From GCA-2861595 sp035525365 (GTDB taxonomy: Bacteria > Actinomycetota > Acidimicrobiia > Acidimicrobiales > GCA-2861595), in NCBI GenBank assembly GCA_035525365.1, contig DATLEK010000103.1, positions 3,865 to 67,864 on the forward strand: a stretch of DNA of 64,000 bases, read 5' to 3'. A program made the translations under genes and the position numbers. Below, in pieces: positions 48,705 to 57,921 of the stretch (positions within the stretch are counted from its first letter, which is position 1; each line of letters opens with the position of its first letter). The notes beneath the pieces are model-generated. The model was given only the letters and a program-made list of their open reading frames with translations. It had not been told where the DNA came from and did not search any database.

Positions 48705-50956
48705 GAGCGGACGAGGGGCCTCGGGTCCACGGCCCGCCCGACACGCTGTACGGGCGATGCTGCGCCCTTGACGGCGGCCTCCACCACGGCCGCCGATCCC
48801 TGGGCCCGGGCCGCCACCTGGGGGCTCAGGTCGTCGTCGGAGTAGCTGGCCGCGGACGCGTCGTCGGCGAGGGCTCGTAGGGCGCCGGCGGCGGGAGAGG
48901 GAAGAGCGACGGCGGCGGCCGCCCGGCGGGCATGCTCGTCGAGGGTGTCGGACGGCCGGCGCCGGGCGCCGGCCTGGGCCAGCGCCTCGGCCGCCTCGGC
49001 CCATGCCACCAGTACCCGGTCGGCGTCGGTGCCGGCCGACCTCCGGCGCCGGCGCCGGCGCATGGCCTTCGCCGCGGGCACCATCGCCGTCAGCGCACCG
49101 ACGAAAACGACGAAGACCACGGCCGCCCCCACCACCGGGTTGTCCAGCATCGACCGGCCCTTCCCGGCCTCGCTCCCGGCGGGTGCAGTTGTCGCAGGGG
49201 TGGAGGTGGCAGTGGACGCGGTGTTCGAAGCCGCTGTCGTCGGCGTGGTGGCCGTCGTCGCTGTCGAAGGGCTCTCCGGCCGAGCCTGGGCCTCGGGCAG
49301 GCCGGTGTACGACTCCGCTCCCGGCGCCCCTCGTCCGGGTGTGGGCTCGAAGGCCACCCACCCGGCGCCGGCCAGGTACACCTCGGGCCAGGCGTGGGCG
49401 TTGAGGCCCCGCACGTGGAGCCGGCCGTCGGGTCCGACCTCGCCCGGAGTGAATCCGACGGCCACCCGGGCCGGTAGCCCTGCGGCCCGGGCCATCACCG
49501 CGTAGGCGCCGGCGAACTGCTCGCAGTACCCACGGCGGGTACCGAACAGAAAGTTCTCCAGAGCCTGGTCACCGTGGCCTGGCTCGACGTTCAGGTCGTA
49601 GGTGAACGCACCGCTGCGGAAGAAGTTCTGGAGGGCCAGGGCCCTGGCATAGGGGGAGGCTCCCCGCGGCCCGAATGCGACCGATCGGGCCAGCGCCGCC
49701 ACCCTCGGCGACAGAGGGGGGAGGCGGGTGAAGCGCCGAGCCTGGTCGTCGGCCAGCCTGCTCCCCGCCTGCTCGAGCTCCGCACCCGAGAAGCGGGGGA
49801 CGGACGACTCGACCCTGTAGGTGAGGCCGTTGGTGGTGTCCTCACCGGTGATGAGGCTGCCGAGGTCGTCGTTGTAGCTGACGTCGTCGACGCCCGTCAC
49901 CCGCTCGGGGCGGTAGGCGGCGGGAAGCCACAAGGAGGAGAGCGACGAGATGGTGAACTCCTGGACCACGCGGTCGGTGCGACCGGCGGAGGCGAGGCCG
50001 CGGGGCAGCGCCCGTCGCACCGGACGGTGGCTGGCGTCGGACGACCAGATCTGGCCGTCGAAAGTGTCCAACGAGGTGAGCCGCCAGTAGGAGCGGTGGG
50101 TGGAGCGGACGGTGAAGACCTCCGTCGTCGACTGGTTCACCAGCCGCCCCTTGATGTCCACCAGGGGGCTGATGGTGGTGCGCCGGCCGTCGCGGCCGAT
50201 CAGGTCGCTGTCGCGCCATGCCAGCACCGGTGGCCGGTCGGCGCCGGGTAACAGCGGGCCCACGGCCAGACCGGCCATTACCGTCACCACGCCGAGCACC
50301 GCGCCCCGCTGGAGCAGCGCCCCAATCCCTTGGCGGGAACGGCTGGCGAACCACGACGACGAGGCGGCCAACAGCCCCGCCTGGTGCACCAGCAGGAACA
50401 GCAGGAGGGCACCCACGTAGAGCCCGACGAGCAGCCCCCGGCGCTGCGGGCTGCCGAGAGTGGCCGTGAAGATGAACAGGGTGAAGGAGGGGAGCACGGC
50501 CTCGAAGAGGGCGGACATGCGGAAGGCGGCCCAGTCGGCGAGCACCGCCGTCACCGCAATCCCGAGCATCCCGGCTACGAGGAACCCGTCGGTGACCGGC
50601 GCCGGCGCCACCACTTCGGCGAACTGGCGCCAGGCCTCGGACAGGGAGACCCAGGCGGCATCGACGGTGGCGCCGCCGGGGATGCCGAAGGTGGTCGTCT
50701 CCGGCACCACGAACCAGCCGACGGCCAAGGCGGTGGCGGCCATGGCCGCCAGAGCGGTGGCCGAAAGAGCGAGGCCGATGCGCCGGCCCACCCACATCAC
50801 GGCATGGGCGACCACGGCGGCGGCGACGAAGGGCACCAGGTAGGCGTGGCCGGCGAAGAGCCGGCCCATGCCCGCCGCCGCCGCCGCCGTGAGGGCGGTG
50901 AGGGCGAGAGTCGAAGCGCCGGTCGGGCGGGCCTCCGGTGTCATGGCCGGTGTCAT
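48701..50956 (-). CDS. Membrane transglutaminase-like protein (DUF3488/TgpA type)
   Basis: 751 residues. At least six N-terminal helices (about 20-250), an extracellular linker, a transglutaminase-like domain (about 430-555) with Cys478 (RRGYCEQFAGAYAVMARAAG), His521 (NAHAWPEVYL) and the following acidic residue in FEPTPGRG; then a Thr/Ser linker, one more helix, and a DUF4129-like cytosolic end. It is the last gene of the MoxR-DUF58-transglutaminase operon. These proteins are thought to act at the cell surface on peptidoglycan or proteins. Start overlaps the DUF58 stop. Confidence 0.88.
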   Translation of the reverse strand: MTPAMTPEARPTGASTLALTALTAAAAAGMGRLFAGHAYLVPFVAAAVVAHAVMWVGRRIGLALSATALAAMAATALAVGWFVVPETTTFGIPGGATVDAAWVSLSEAWRQFAEVVAPAPVTDGFLVAGMLGIAVTAVLADWAAFRMSALFEAVLPSFTLFIFTATLGSPQRRGLLVGLYVGALLLFLLVHQAGLLAASSSWFASRSRQGIGALLQRGAVLGVVTVMAGLAVGPLLPGADRPPVLAWRDSDLIGRDGRRTTISPLVDIKGRLVNQSTTEVFTVRSTHRSYWRLTSLDTFDGQIWSSDASHRPVRRALPRGLASAGRTDRVVQEFTISSLSSLWLPAAYRPERVTGVDDVSYNDDLGSLITGEDTTNGLTYRVESSVPRFSGAELEQAGSRLADDQARRFTRLPPLSPRVAALARSVAFGPRGASPYARALALQNFFRSGAFTYDLNVEPGHGDQALENFLFGTRRGYCEQFAGAYAVMARAAGLPARVAVGFTPGEVGPDGRLHVRGLNAHAWPEVYLAGAGWVAFEPTPGRGAPGAESYTGLPEAQARPESPSTATTATTPTTAASNTASTATSTPATTAPAGSEAGKGRSMLDNPVVGAAVVFVVFVGALTAMVPAAKAMRRRRRRRSAGTDADRVLVAWAEAAEALAQAGARRRPSDTLDEHARRAAAAVALPSPAAGALRALADDASAASYSDDDLSPQVAARAQGSAAVVEAAVKGAASPVQRVGRAVDPRPLVRS

Positions 50957-52203
50957 GGCCGGCCACCTGTGGTCGTGGTCGGGGCGGGCGCAGGTTGCCG
51001 CCGCAGGGGCCGGCGCCTGCCGCCGGCACCGGCGAGGGCCTCAGCCCATGCCGCGGCGAAGGGCGTCGATCGGCTCACGTGCACGACCCCCGAGAGGCCG
51101 GGCCCGACGCCGGCGGGGGAGGGTGCACCGCCGTCCCTGTCGATCATGACCAGGGTGACCGAACCGAAGCGGCTCCGCACCCGCCCGATCGTGTCCAGAT
51201 CACCCTGGGCGGCGGCGGTGGTGGTTATGACGGCGAGGGCGTTCCCGTTCCCCTCCCGTCGTATGGACGCCAGCAGCCTGCTCAACGGGACATCGCTTCG
51301 GGCGGCGGCGCCGGCGAGGTGCTCGAGCATGGCGTCGACGTGGGCGGAGCCGGAACCGGTCCCTGAATCCACGCCGTCGGTGGAGACGAGCCGGACCATG
51401 GAGCGCCGGCGCCAGCAGGCGGTGACGATGCTGGCCGCGGCGGACACCGCCACTTCCAGCGACTCGGGCGAGTGGGCGGCGGCGTTCAGATCGAGCACGA
51501 CGGTGGCCCGGCCCTGCCAGGGAACCTCGTCCTGGCGGATCATGAGCTGGTCCAACTTGGCGCTCGACTTCCAGTGCACCCGCCGCAGGTCGTCGCCCAC
51601 CTCGTACTCACGCAGTGCGTAGAAGTCCTCCCCGGACGAGGCCAGAGCCGTGGGATGGTTGGCCGAGGCGAAGGCGTCGTCGCCCCGGGTGAGAGAGGGC
51701 GCCTCGATGGGATCGACGCGCGGGAACACCGTCAGGCTGGTGACCGGAGCGGCGGTGACCGAACGGCGGGCCAGCCCGAAGGGATCCGTCAACTCGAGCA
51801 TCAGCGGCCCCAGGTCGTACACGCCCCGCGTCTCGGTGGGCAGACGGTACGCCGCTCTGGCCGTCTCGCCCGGGTCGAGTGGTGCCAGCAGGAAGTGGGC
51901 CACCCGGCGGCCACAGTCGAAAGGATCGGTGGCCGCCAGCACCGGGGAGCGCCGCCCGGCCCGGTTGCGCACGGTCAGCTCGACGCGGCTGTCGGTGCCG
52001 GCCGGCACCCGGGGCGGCTTCAGCTTCCGGGTGGCCTCGACGGAGAACGTGGTGAGCCTCACGTGAGCGGCCGCGCCGGCGACCATGGCCGCAGCCGCGG
52101 CCGCCAGCATGAACAGCTCGACGAGGCCCAGCAGGCGACCGACCACCGCCAATAGAGCGGCACCCAGCAGGAGCAGGCCGCCTCGGCGGGTCAGCATGTG
52201 CAC
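50953..52203 (-). CDS. DUF58 domain protein
   Basis: 416 residues. Two N-terminal helices, a beta-domain with a PAGTDSRVELTVRNR pattern, then the DUF58 core YEVGDDLRRVHWKSSAKLDQLMIR (about 205-228), resembling a von Willebrand A-like domain. Partner of the MoxR ATPase next to it. Start GTG 52203 or ATG 52197. Role in the operon unknown; probably a scaffold or substrate adapter in the envelope. Confidence 0.88.
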   Translation of the reverse strand: MHMLTRRGGLLLLGAALLAVVGRLLGLVELFMLAAAAAAMVAGAAAHVRLTTFSVEATRKLKPPRVPAGTDSRVELTVRNRAGRRSPVLAATDPFDCGRRVAHFLLAPLDPGETARAAYRLPTETRGVYDLGPLMLELTDPFGLARRSVTAAPVTSLTVFPRVDPIEAPSLTRGDDAFASANHPTALASSGEDFYALREYEVGDDLRRVHWKSSAKLDQLMIRQDEVPWQGRATVVLDLNAAAHSPESLEVAVSAAASIVTACWRRRSMVRLVSTDGVDSGTGSGSAHVDAMLEHLAGAAARSDVPLSRLLASIRREGNGNALAVITTTAAAQGDLDTIGRVRSRFGSVTLVMIDRDGGAPSPAGVGPGLSGVVHVSRSTPFAAAWAEALAGAGGRRRPLRRQPAPAPTTTTGGRP

Positions 52204-52231
52204 TACGCCACCATCGGGCAGCCGTGCGGTC

Positions 52232-53212
52232 TCAGCCCGCCCGGCCGGCGGGCACGGGGACCGATCCCAGCACCTGGGCCAGCACCTCGCCGGCCGACAT
52301 CCCGCCGATGGCCGCCTCCGGCGTCACCACCAGGCGGTGCTCGAGGACCGGGCCGGCCAGGGCCTTGATGTCGTCGGGCACCACGTACTCCCGGCCGAGA
52401 GAGGCGGCCCTGGCCCGGGCCGCACCCTGAAGGGCGAGGGTGGCCCGGGGGGAGATGCCCAGGGCGAGCGATGGATGGCGTCGGGTCGAGTCGGCCAGGT
52501 CCACCAGGTAGCCCTTCACCGCCGGCGCCACATGGATGCCGCGGGCCGCCGCCGCCATCGCCTCCACCGCTTCCACGCTCACCACCGGCGACAGGTCCTC
52601 GACCTCGGTGGTGGTCAGGCCGCCATGGGTGTTCAGCATCTCGATCTCGCTGGCCCGGTCCGGGTACCCCATCGGGATCCGCATCAGGAACCGGTCGAGT
52701 TGGCTCTCGGGGAGGGGGTAGGTGCCCTCGTGCTCCACCGGGTTCTGGGTGGCGATCACCATGAACGGTGACGGCAGGGCGTAGGTGGTGGCGTCCACCG
52801 TCACCTGGCCCTCCTGCATGGCCTCGAGCAGAGCGGACTGGGTCTTCGGCGAGGCCCGGTTGATCTCGTCGCCGAGGACGATGTTGGCGAAGATGCCTCC
52901 GGGCCGGAACTCGAAGCTGCCGTTGCTGCGGCTGTAGACGGTGACGCCGGTGACATCGGACGGCAGCAGGTCGGGCGTGAACTGGATCCGGTGCCAGGTG
53001 CAGCCGAGGGACGCGGCGATGGCCTTTGCCAGTGTCGTCTTGCCCACTCCGGGGACGTCCTCGATCAGCAGGTGGCCCCCGGCGACAAGGCAGGAGACCG
53101 AGAGGCGGATGGCCTCGCCCTTGCCCTGGATCACCTGTTCCACGTTGGCCACAATCGCTTCGAAGGTTGAGGCGAAGGTCGCCGTCATCGTCGCCGCCCG
53201 CTGCCTCGCCAC
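52232..53212 (-). CDS. MoxR-type AAA+ ATPase
   Basis: 326 residues. Walker A EDVPGVGKTTLAKAIA (about 51-64), Walker B ANIVLGDEINRASPKTQSALLEAM, sensor 1 ATQNPVE, LPESQLDRFLMRI. MoxR proteins remodel partner proteins at the membrane; it heads the operon with DUF58 and transglutaminase genes (28 bp and overlap). Start ATG 53212 or ATG 53188; the latter begins at MTATFASTFEAIVANVE. Confidence 0.92.
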   Translation of the reverse strand: MARQRAATMTATFASTFEAIVANVEQVIQGKGEAIRLSVSCLVAGGHLLIEDVPGVGKTTLAKAIAASLGCTWHRIQFTPDLLPSDVTGVTVYSRSNGSFEFRPGGIFANIVLGDEINRASPKTQSALLEAMQEGQVTVDATTYALPSPFMVIATQNPVEHEGTYPLPESQLDRFLMRIPMGYPDRASEIEMLNTHGGLTTTEVEDLSPVVSVEAVEAMAAAARGIHVAPAVKGYLVDLADSTRRHPSLALGISPRATLALQGAARARAASLGREYVVPDDIKALAGPVLEHRLVVTPEAAIGGMSAGEVLAQVLGSVPVPAGRAG

Positions 53213-53322
53213 GGCGCGAACCCTACGGCAGGTACCGTCCGATCGTGGGGCGCGCGCTGGCCATCGACGTTGGAGTTGTTGTCACGCAGGTGAGGCCCGA
53301 AAGCCTCGGCGCTCGGCGCCGG

Positions 53323-54276
53323 CTAAGCGGAGTGAGCCGGCTGGCGGCGGCGACGGAGGGCCAAGCCGGCGCCGGCCATCAAGGCCACCATTCCGACGGA
53401 CAGCAGGCCTGCTCCGACGACGAATCCGGATATGCCTCCGCCCGAGGAGGGCGCATCGGTGGCGGTGAGGGCCGGACCCCGGACCGGCGTGTCACCGGTG
53501 GCGAAGCCGTTCCAGACATCGTTCCCGGCGGTCAGAGGAGATGGCACGACAGTGGCGCTGTCCGTCCCAGGCTCCTCCGCCGGGACTGGGGTGACGGAGG
53601 GCACAGGCCTGGCCTGAGGACCAGTGATGGCGGAGGCTCGTCCACCGATCACCGTGCCGGTGGGCCTGGTGGCGTTGGCCGTGCCCCGTGCGGCTGAGCG
53701 GGTGGTTCCCTGCTCAGCCGGTGAGCTGGCGGCGGTGGGCACGCTGTCGCCCTCCCCGCTGGAGGGGGCGTTCGGCGACGTGGCGCCGCCGGCTGAGCTC
53801 GTCGCCGGCGCCGAGTTACCCGTGTCTGCCGGCTCCTCTGAAGTCGAGGATGTCTGGCCGCTACCGCCCGACACCGTGCCCGATCGCGATCCCGGCGCAG
53901 TGGTCGTCCTGGAGGCTGTCGATCCGGAGCTGGTCACCTGGAACGGAGTGGCCGGAGCGAAGGAGCCGTCCGTGTTCATGCCCACGATGACGTAGTCGCC
54001 GACCGCCGCACTGGAGGGGATGGTTACCTCGATGCTGAAGCTGGGGCCGTTGGTCGTCGCAAGTACGGGACCGCTCCTGGTGGCCCAGCGGATCTCTACA
54101 GGCGAGGACGTCTCGAAGCGGAACCCGGTGACCGTCGTCCTCGAACCCGCCGCGCCGGCGTCTGGTGTGGCCGACAGCTCGGCGCTGGCCGTACACGCCC
54201 ACGCGGCGGCGCCGGCCAGGACGGCGGTGGCCGCTGTTGCAATGGTTGCTGCCGTGACTGCCCGGCGAACCTTCAT
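53323..54276 (-). CDS. Exported, C-terminally anchored protein
   Basis: 317 residues. Signal peptide ending AAAWACTAS (about 27), then an Ig-like domain (about 30-120; LSATPDAGAAGSRTTVTGFRFE, IPSSAAVGDYVIVGMNTDGSF), a 130-residue Ser/Thr/Pro-rich stalk, and a C-terminal helix with RRRRQPAHSA. ATG 54276 has a GGAGGG site. The AAAWACT signal end is shared with the 57259 gene on the other side of the SBBP gene. Confidence 0.65.
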   Translation of the reverse strand: MKVRRAVTAATIATAATAVLAGAAAWACTASAELSATPDAGAAGSRTTVTGFRFETSSPVEIRWATRSGPVLATTNGPSFSIEVTIPSSAAVGDYVIVGMNTDGSFAPATPFQVTSSGSTASRTTTAPGSRSGTVSGGSGQTSSTSEEPADTGNSAPATSSAGGATSPNAPSSGEGDSVPTAASSPAEQGTTRSAARGTANATRPTGTVIGGRASAITGPQARPVPSVTPVPAEEPGTDSATVVPSPLTAGNDVWNGFATGDTPVRGPALTATDAPSSGGGISGFVVGAGLLSVGMVALMAGAGLALRRRRQPAHSA

Positions 54277-54403
54277 ATCTGACCCTCCATCGAATGAGTT
54301 TCTTTTAACGAGTCCATCGAACCACATCGGCAGCCCCTGTTCAATGAAAACGGAGTCTCCTGTTTCTCAGCCGCACAGGTGTGAGAGTAATAACGATTTG
54401 GTC

Positions 54404-54432
54404 TTGACATGATCCTCGGCGTGGTTCACAGT
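54404..54432 (+). promoter_or_regulatory. Possible promoter of the SBBP gene
   Basis: TTGACA at 54404-54409, then CACAGT at 54427-54432 after 17 bp. The -10 match is weak. A palindrome (GGAGGT-TC-ACCTCC, 54461-54474) lies 29 bases downstream, before GTG 54542. The 265-bp gap from 54277 to 54541 holds no gene. Confidence 0.35.
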
Positions 54433-54541
54433 GCGGACAGCCGAGGTAGCTGCGGACTAGGGAGGTTCACCTCCTACCGACACTGACCGGCTCCTGCAAA
54501 CATCAGTCCCAAAGGGGACCAAAGGGGAGAGGGGAACATTA

Positions 54542-57205
54542 GTGAACGCAACACCCGAACTAGCTCGAATACCGCGAAGGTCAACTTCAGTCCGAAGGGC
54601 TCTCGTCGTCACGGCGGGGTTCAGTGGAATAGCCCTTCTGGGTTACGGCACCGGCCTTCCGTCGATCCTCTCGTCGTCGACGGAGACCCCGTCGCCCGCA
54701 GGAGCTCGGTCCACCGAGACCGAGGTTCGCGAGGCCTACGGCCGCCTGCCGCTCAACTTCGAGCTCAACCAGGGCCAGAGTGATTCACAGGTCAAGTTCA
54801 TGGCACGGGGCGAGGGCTACACCCTCTTCCTCACACCGGGCGAGACGGTGCTCAGCCTGGCCCCGCCGGCGGCGTCGGCGGGTGGCGGCGCCGCTCCGGC
54901 GGAGCCCCCCGCGCGGGCGGTGTTGCGCACGAAGTTCCTCGGCGCCAATCCGGCTCCGAAGGTGACCGGCAGCTCACCCACACCGGCCAAGGCCAACCAC
55001 TTCACCGGGGCTGATCCCGCCGGCTGGCGGACCGACGTCCCCACCTACGCCACGGTCGGCTACACCGGGCTATATCCCGGCATCGACGCCGTATACCACG
55101 GGAAGAAGGGCCAGTTGGAGTACGACTTCGTCGTCGCTCCCGGTGCCGATCCCTCGCAGATCCGCCTCGGCTTCGAAGGGGCCCGATCGATGGCCATCGA
55201 CGACAAGGGCGATCTCGTGCTCACCACCGAGCACGGCCGGCTGCGCCAGGCCAAGCCGCGGCTGTACCAGGACGTCGGTGGCCGCCGGAAGGCGGTCAAC
55301 GGCTCGTTCCTCATGACCGGGCCCAACCAGGTCGGCTTCTCGGTGTCGTCCTACGACGCCGACCGGCCGCTGGTGATCGACCCAGTGCTGTCGTACTCCA
55401 CGTTCCTCGGCGGCGGCGGGTCCGATGTCGGATTCGGCATTGCCGTCGATCCCGACGGCAATGCCTATGTGGGCGGCCAGACCGGCTCGACCAACTTCCC
55501 GACTGCCGGTGCCACCACGTGTCCCTCGACCGCTTTCCCGGGCTCCTCCTACCAGTGTGCCCAGGGCGGCGGCGTCGATGCCTTCGTGACCAAGCTCAAC
55601 CCGGCGGGATCGGCCCTGGTGTGGTCGACCTATCTGGGTGGCGGCAAGGCCGACCTGGCCTACCGGATCGCCCTGGACGGCGACGGCAACGCCTATGTCG
55701 TGGGCGCCACCGATTCTGCCGACGACCCCGGCACCCCGGCTGTAGAAGCCGGGTTCCCGACCACCGCTGGCGCCTTCGACACCACCTGCGGCACCGACGG
55801 TCTCTGCAACGCCAGACCGCCGGCCGACCCGGCCAGCTGCCCGGCAGTCGGGTGCAGGACGACAGGCACTTCCGACACCTTCGTGTCGAAGCTGAGCGCC
55901 TCGGGGAACTCCTTGATGTACTCGACCTTCCTCGGTGGAGCAGACCACGATCAGGACGTGCTGCTCACCGCCGTGCCGAGCCACCAGGGCATCGCCGTGC
56001 ACGGCACCAGGGCCTACGTCACCGGGTCCACCGGGTCCGACGACGACCTGTCGACGCTCGGGGTGAACGAAGGCTTCCCCACCACCACCGGTGCCTTCCA
56101 GAATAGCTGTGGCTCGGCCGCCATCCCCGGCTGCGACAACGGAACCCTCGACGGTTACCTGGCCGTCCTCGACACCGCAGCATCGGGTGCGTCGTCGCTG
56201 GTGTACTCCACCTATCTCGGCGGAAGCGGCAGCGACGCCCCTCGCGCCGTCGCCGTCGACGGCGCCGGGAACGCCTACGTAACCGGTGTCACCTACGGCT
56301 ATGGCAGCCCGACCGCCAACAACTTCCCGACCAAGTCGGCGGTGCAGGCCGGCTACCAGGGCGGCTTCGCCGACGCCTTCGTGGCCAAGCTCGACCCCGC
56401 CGGGGTCGGTCCCACCTCGCTGGTGTACTCCACATACCTCGGAGGCGGCGGCAAGGACGAGGCCTGGGGTATCGACGTGGAGGGCGGCGGCGTCCCCGGG
56501 AAGGGCAAGGCCTACGTGACCGGGTTCACCAACTCCGGTGACAACCCGGCCACCTCTGCCGCCGACGGGCCCACCCCCTACTTCCCGACGACGTCCGGTG
56601 CCTACGACACCAGCTTCAACGGGCGAGCCACCGATGGCGGCGGCAATACCACCTTCCTCGACGGTGACGCCTTCGTGGTCAAGTTGAAGGCCACGGGCGA
56701 CAAGCTCGACTACGCCACCTTCCTCGGCGGCGCCGACCACGACCTCGGCGGCGCCGTGGCTGTGGACTCGGAGGGCAACGCGTACGTCACCGGCTTCACG
56801 ACCTGCCAGAACGACAACGGCGGAGTTCCGCTCGCTCCGGGAGCGCCGCCCCCGCCCCCGTGTGCCGGCACCTTCCCGGTGCTCGACGCGGTGCAGCCCA
56901 CCATGGACGGCAACTTCATCGGCTTCGAGCTGCACAACTCACCCACCGACATCTTCCTCACCAAGCTGAACCCCGGTGGGTCGGCCCTGATCTACTCCAC
57001 CTACCTCGGGGGCAACGACTTCGACCGCGGCTTCGCCGTGGCCGTGCGTGATACCGACGCCGCCCACAACGCCATCACCCCCGAGGCGTACGTAACCGGG
57101 CGGATCGCCTCCACCAACTACCCCACGACGGCCGGAGCGTTCAAGACGACCAAACCGGCGGGCAAGGGCAACCGGGATGCGGCCGTCTCCAAGGTCGTCG
57201 GGTGA
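54542..57205 (+). CDS. Exported SBBP-repeat beta-propeller protein
   Basis: 887 residues. A twin-Arg-free signal or anchor (VVTAGFSGIALLGYGTGL), then a globular domain (about 70-280; AYGRLPLNFELNQGQSDSQVKFMARGEGYTLF, DGVYHGK-like VYHGKKGQLEYDFVV) typical of proteins that carry SBBP repeats, followed by at least seven SBBP repeats to the end (e.g. SYSTFLGGGGSDVGFGIAVDPDGNAYVGG, VYSTYLGG, DGAGNAYVTG). These form extracellular beta-propellers, and probably bind surfaces or sugars; the function is not known. GTG 54542 has a GGGGAGAGGGG site. Confidence 0.8.
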   Translation: MNATPELARIPRRSTSVRRALVVTAGFSGIALLGYGTGLPSILSSSTETPSPAGARSTETEVREAYGRLPLNFELNQGQSDSQVKFMARGEGYTLFLTPGETVLSLAPPAASAGGGAAPAEPPARAVLRTKFLGANPAPKVTGSSPTPAKANHFTGADPAGWRTDVPTYATVGYTGLYPGIDAVYHGKKGQLEYDFVVAPGADPSQIRLGFEGARSMAIDDKGDLVLTTEHGRLRQAKPRLYQDVGGRRKAVNGSFLMTGPNQVGFSVSSYDADRPLVIDPVLSYSTFLGGGGSDVGFGIAVDPDGNAYVGGQTGSTNFPTAGATTCPSTAFPGSSYQCAQGGGVDAFVTKLNPAGSALVWSTYLGGGKADLAYRIALDGDGNAYVVGATDSADDPGTPAVEAGFPTTAGAFDTTCGTDGLCNARPPADPASCPAVGCRTTGTSDTFVSKLSASGNSLMYSTFLGGADHDQDVLLTAVPSHQGIAVHGTRAYVTGSTGSDDDLSTLGVNEGFPTTTGAFQNSCGSAAIPGCDNGTLDGYLAVLDTAASGASSLVYSTYLGGSGSDAPRAVAVDGAGNAYVTGVTYGYGSPTANNFPTKSAVQAGYQGGFADAFVAKLDPAGVGPTSLVYSTYLGGGGKDEAWGIDVEGGGVPGKGKAYVTGFTNSGDNPATSAADGPTPYFPTTSGAYDTSFNGRATDGGGNTTFLDGDAFVVKLKATGDKLDYATFLGGADHDLGGAVAVDSEGNAYVTGFTTCQNDNGGVPLAPGAPPPPPCAGTFPVLDAVQPTMDGNFIGFELHNSPTDIFLTKLNPGGSALIYSTYLGGNDFDRGFAVAVRDTDAAHNAITPEAYVTGRIASTNYPTTAGAFKTTKPAGKGNRDAAVSKVVG

Positions 57206-57258
57206 GGGGGCGCGTGGACATGACAAGGATCATTCGACACCAGAGGCAGGAGATGAGC

Positions 57259-57840
57259 ATGGACATGGACAAGGCCGAAAACGGCATCATCAACGTCGGG
57301 CGCAGCACCAAGCTCAACCGGCGGCGGACGGTGGTGGGCGCCGGGCTGTTCGCCGGTGGTCTGATGGCCGCCTCGGCGGCGTGGGCGTGCACGCTGCTCA
57401 TCGGCACCTTCACCGTGTGCAGCGCGCCTTCGGCCAGCTTCGTGAACGGCACGGTGTGCTCCCAGCGCACGTCGGTGGCCGGTCAGGTCGGCCTGGCCTC
57501 GGTTTCCAAGAATGGCTCAGCGATTTCGGTCGTCGGGACAGCCTTCTCCACGCCGGGAGATCCGGGAATCGGCACGCTCTACAGCATCACCTTCCAGCGC
57601 CCGGGCGGGAGCGGTAGCTGCCACGCCCACAACCCTGATGGCGGCGTCACGTCGCTGCTCGGCACCACCGGCACTGCGCCCAAAACCGTCGCCGGGCCGA
57701 ACTTCGCCGTCGGCCTGGGATCTGGGCCGTACCCGAACGTGTCCACGCCCTCCGTCGCCAGCACAGGAACGGCGACAGTGTGCGTGCAGGACGAGCCCGA
57801 CCGAGTCGACGGCAACTTCGTCCGGGTCACGGTGGTGTAG
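57259..57840 (+). CDS. Exported small protein, AWACT-type
   Basis: 193 residues. A signal with basic start LNRRRTVVGAGLFAGGLMAASAAWACT, then a Gly/Ser/Thr-rich domain with four to six Cys (CSAPSASF, CSQRTS, CHAHNPDGG). ATG 57259 is chosen for AGGCAGGAG 6 bases ahead; the frame is open back to 57202. It ends in TAG and the same frame stays open into the next gene. Function unknown. Confidence 0.55.
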   Translation: MDMDKAENGIINVGRSTKLNRRRTVVGAGLFAGGLMAASAAWACTLLIGTFTVCSAPSASFVNGTVCSQRTSVAGQVGLASVSKNGSAISVVGTAFSTPGDPGIGTLYSITFQRPGGSGSCHAHNPDGGVTSLLGTTGTAPKTVAGPNFAVGLGSGPYPNVSTPSVASTGTATVCVQDEPDRVDGNFVRVTVV

Positions 57841-57921
57841 GCGGTAGCTGTCCCTACCAGCCTGCTCCCGCCCAGGGCTCCTGCCCGCACGAGGGGGAGC
57901 CGGACGAAGCTCATCGCCTCT

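Noticed and set aside
54461..54474. GGAGGT-TC-ACCTCC as an RNA hairpin terminator or attenuator
   Set aside because: Loop of 2 bases cannot form a normal RNA hairpin; kept only as a possible operator next to the promoter.
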